Shown: in pieces, positions 62,595 to 64,000 of the stretch | Position numbering within the stretch: position 1 is the stretch's first letter | How the letters are laid out: each line of letters begins with the position of its first letter | NCBI RefSeq assembly: GCF_041080675.1 | Contig: NZ_CP163520.1 | Span: 1,116,001-1,180,000, forward strand | DNA length: 64,000 nt | Reading direction: 5' to 3' | Source of the DNA: Streptomyces sp. cg36 | GTDB taxonomy: Bacteria; Actinomycetota; Actinomycetes; Streptomycetales; Streptomycetaceae | The notes under the pieces: generated by a model | The model's input: only the letters and a program-made list of their open reading frames with translations | What the model was told of the DNA's origin: nothing | Databases searched by the model: none | Position numbers and translations under genes: made by a program

Positions 62595-63849
62595 CGCAAT
62601 ACGTGAGGACCGGCGGAATCGGCGTGCGCTGATTCTGGTGGAGAACCTGTCGGTGCCGTTCGACCGGCGGGTGTGGCAGGAGTGCACGACCCTGCGCGAC
62701 GCGGGCTGGGAGGTCCACGTCATCTGCCCCCGGGGCAGCAAGCGGGACACGGAGGCGGAGGCGGAGATCGACGGGGTGCGGATCCACCGCTACCCGCTGC
62801 GCGCCGCCACCGGCGGACCGGCCGGCTATCTGCGGGAGTACGGCACGGCGCTGTGGCACACGGCCCGGCTGGCCCGCAAGGTCGGCCCGGTCGACGTCGT
62901 CCACGCCTGCAACCCGCCGGACCTGCTGTTCCTGCCCGCGCTGTGGCTCAAGCGGCGCGGCGCCCGGTTCGTCTTCGACCAGCACGACCTGGTGCCCGAG
63001 CTGTACCTGTCCCGGTTCGACCGGGGCCAGGACCTGCTCTACCGGGGCGTGTGCGCGCTGGAGCGGATGACCTACCGGGCCGCCGACGTCGTGCTCGCCA
63101 CCAACGAGAGCTACCGGGACGTCGCGGTGCGCCGGGGCGGGCGACGGCCGCAGGACGTCTTCGTGGTCCGCAGCGCGCCCCAGACCGACCGGTTCCAACC
63201 GGTGCCGCCCGAGCCGGAGTTGAAGCGCGGCAAACCGCATCTGCTCTGCTACCTCGGTGTCATGGGCCCCCAGGACGGCGTGGACTACGCCCTGCGGGCC
63301 CTGGCGAAGCTGCGCGACGAGCGCGGGCGGACCGACTGGCACGCCGTGTTCGTCGGCTCCGGCGACGCCTTCGACGCGATGGTGGAGCTCTCCGGGCGGC
63401 TCGGCCTCTCCGACCAGGTGCAGTTCACCGGGCGCATCCCGGACGCCGATCTGGTGCGCTACCTGTCCACCGCCGACGTGTGCCTCTCCCCCGACCCGCG
63501 CAACCCGCTCAACAACGTGTCGACCATGAACAAGGTCCTGGAGTACATGGCGATGGGCCGCCCGATCGTCTCGTTCGACCTGCGGGAGGCGCGGGTCTCC
63601 GCCGGTGACGCCGCCGTCTACGCGTCCGCCAACGACGAGGCCGAGTTCGCCGGGCTCATCGAGCTGCTCCTGGACGACCCGGACCGGCGGGCCCGGATGG
63701 GCAAGACCGGTCAGGAGCGGATCGGCGGCGAGCTCTCCTGGCGGAACTCGCAGACCGCGCTGCTCGCCGCGTACACCGCGGCCTGCGGCGACCGCGCCCC
63801 GGTGGCGGCGGGCGGCCGGGCCCGGGCAGGGAAGAGGCCGCGCCGTTGA
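62584..63849 (+). CDS. Glycosyltransferase, GT4 family
   Basis: 421 residues from TTG 62584, the only in-frame start upstream of the conserved region. GT-B fold: ALILVENLSVPFDRRVWQEC, AGWEVHVICPRGS, DVVHACNPPDLLFLPA; C-terminal PHLLCYLGVMGPQDGVDYAL, VQFTGRIPDADLVRYLSTAD, NKVLEYMAMGRPIVSFDLRE with the EX7E region shifted (LSPDPRNPLNNVSTMNKVLE). Retaining transfer of a nucleotide sugar onto the lipid-linked chain. TTGA couples it to the Wzz gene. Confidence 0.92.
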
Positions 63850-64000
63850 GCGACGACACCATCCGCCTGGTCACGGTGGGACGGATCCTCCGTCGGCGCT
63901 GGAGGCTCCTCGCCGTCCTCACCGTGCTGGGCGCGCTCGTCGGGTACGGCGGCTCGCTGCTGTTCCCGCCCCGCTACACCGCCTCCGTGTCGGTCCTGCT
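63846..64000 (+). CDS. Wzz-like polysaccharide chain-length protein, N-terminal part
   Basis: The first 51 codons, from TTG 63846 overlapping the previous stop, read MSDDTIRLVTVGRILRRRWR, then LLAVLTVLGALVGYGGSLLF and PPRYTASVSVL. A cytoplasmic arm, one transmembrane helix, and the PxxYxAxVxV entry to the periplasmic domain are typical Wzz features. A tyrosine-kinase domain might follow outside the window. Controls polymer length in the operon. Confidence 0.85.
   Translation, partial: MSDDTIRLVTVGRILRRRWRLLAVLTVLGALVGYGGSLLFPPRYTASVSVL

Overview
The window is high-GC actinobacterial DNA and almost certainly comes from a Streptomyces chromosome. Third codon positions are nearly always G or C, GTG/TTG starts with AGGAGG-like ribosome sites are frequent, and the families (GAF-ANTAR proteins, DUF5994, DUF6458, CGNR zinc fingers, class IV lanthipeptide synthetase, modular PKS with crotonyl-CoA reductase) are typical of the genus. 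No rRNA, tRNA, CRISPR array or insertion sequence was seen. I had no database access, so family calls come from motif recognition.

Layout. 0-5 kb: the end of an osmoprotectant ABC ATPase, a PRC-barrel gene remnant, two GAF-ANTAR regulators, a STAS protein, small membrane proteins and two DUF5994 paralogues. 5.3-8.1 kb: a PepSY membrane protein divergent from a two-component system, with phased CTGAAG repeats between them. 8.4-10.1 kb: a caspase-fold-like protein with a possible propeptide/inhibitor partner. 10.1-19.5 kb: DinB, ankyrin, RraA and GNAT genes, an OpuC-type uptake operon without an ATPase gene, a truncated HAD gene, a CGNR regulator divergent from an MFS exporter, and a lipoprotein. 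19.9-26.8 kb: a six-gene MacA/MacB-like ABC export operon with its own two-component system, preceded by phased direct repeats. 26.8-39.2 kb: mostly single genes and regulator/target pairs with visible operators (TetR plus hydrolase; TetR plus WrbA quinone reductase with three operators), an FG-GAP secreted protein, and a WXG100-like/DUF1023 hydrolase/lipoprotein operon behind an exact MacR-type box.

39.2-57.5 kb is the main specialised-metabolism segment. A class IV lanthipeptide synthetase lies with a 41-residue candidate precursor and a small secreted peptide. Next are a LuxR-type regulator, a long GAPDH, and a PKS-Ccr operon whose PKS is KS-AT-(inactive DH)-ACP without KR, ER or TE. A second LuxR-type regulator follows, then a tightly coupled four-gene operon (FAH-family hydrolase, SCP2-type thiolase, acyl-CoA ligase, cyclase) divergent from a TetR gene. 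Shared CTGGCAAT motifs lie upstream of the lanthipeptide and PKS blocks. 57.6 kb to the end: a TPR-like membrane protein, a long leader region, and the start of an exopolysaccharide operon (sugar-phosphate transferase, nucleotide-sugar dehydrogenase, GT4 glycosyltransferase, Wzz-like protein running off the window).

The best candidates for undescribed biology are the PKS-Ccr module with an inactivated dehydratase together with its neighbouring acyl-CoA operon, the compact class IV lanthipeptide, and the split caspase-like peptidase pair.
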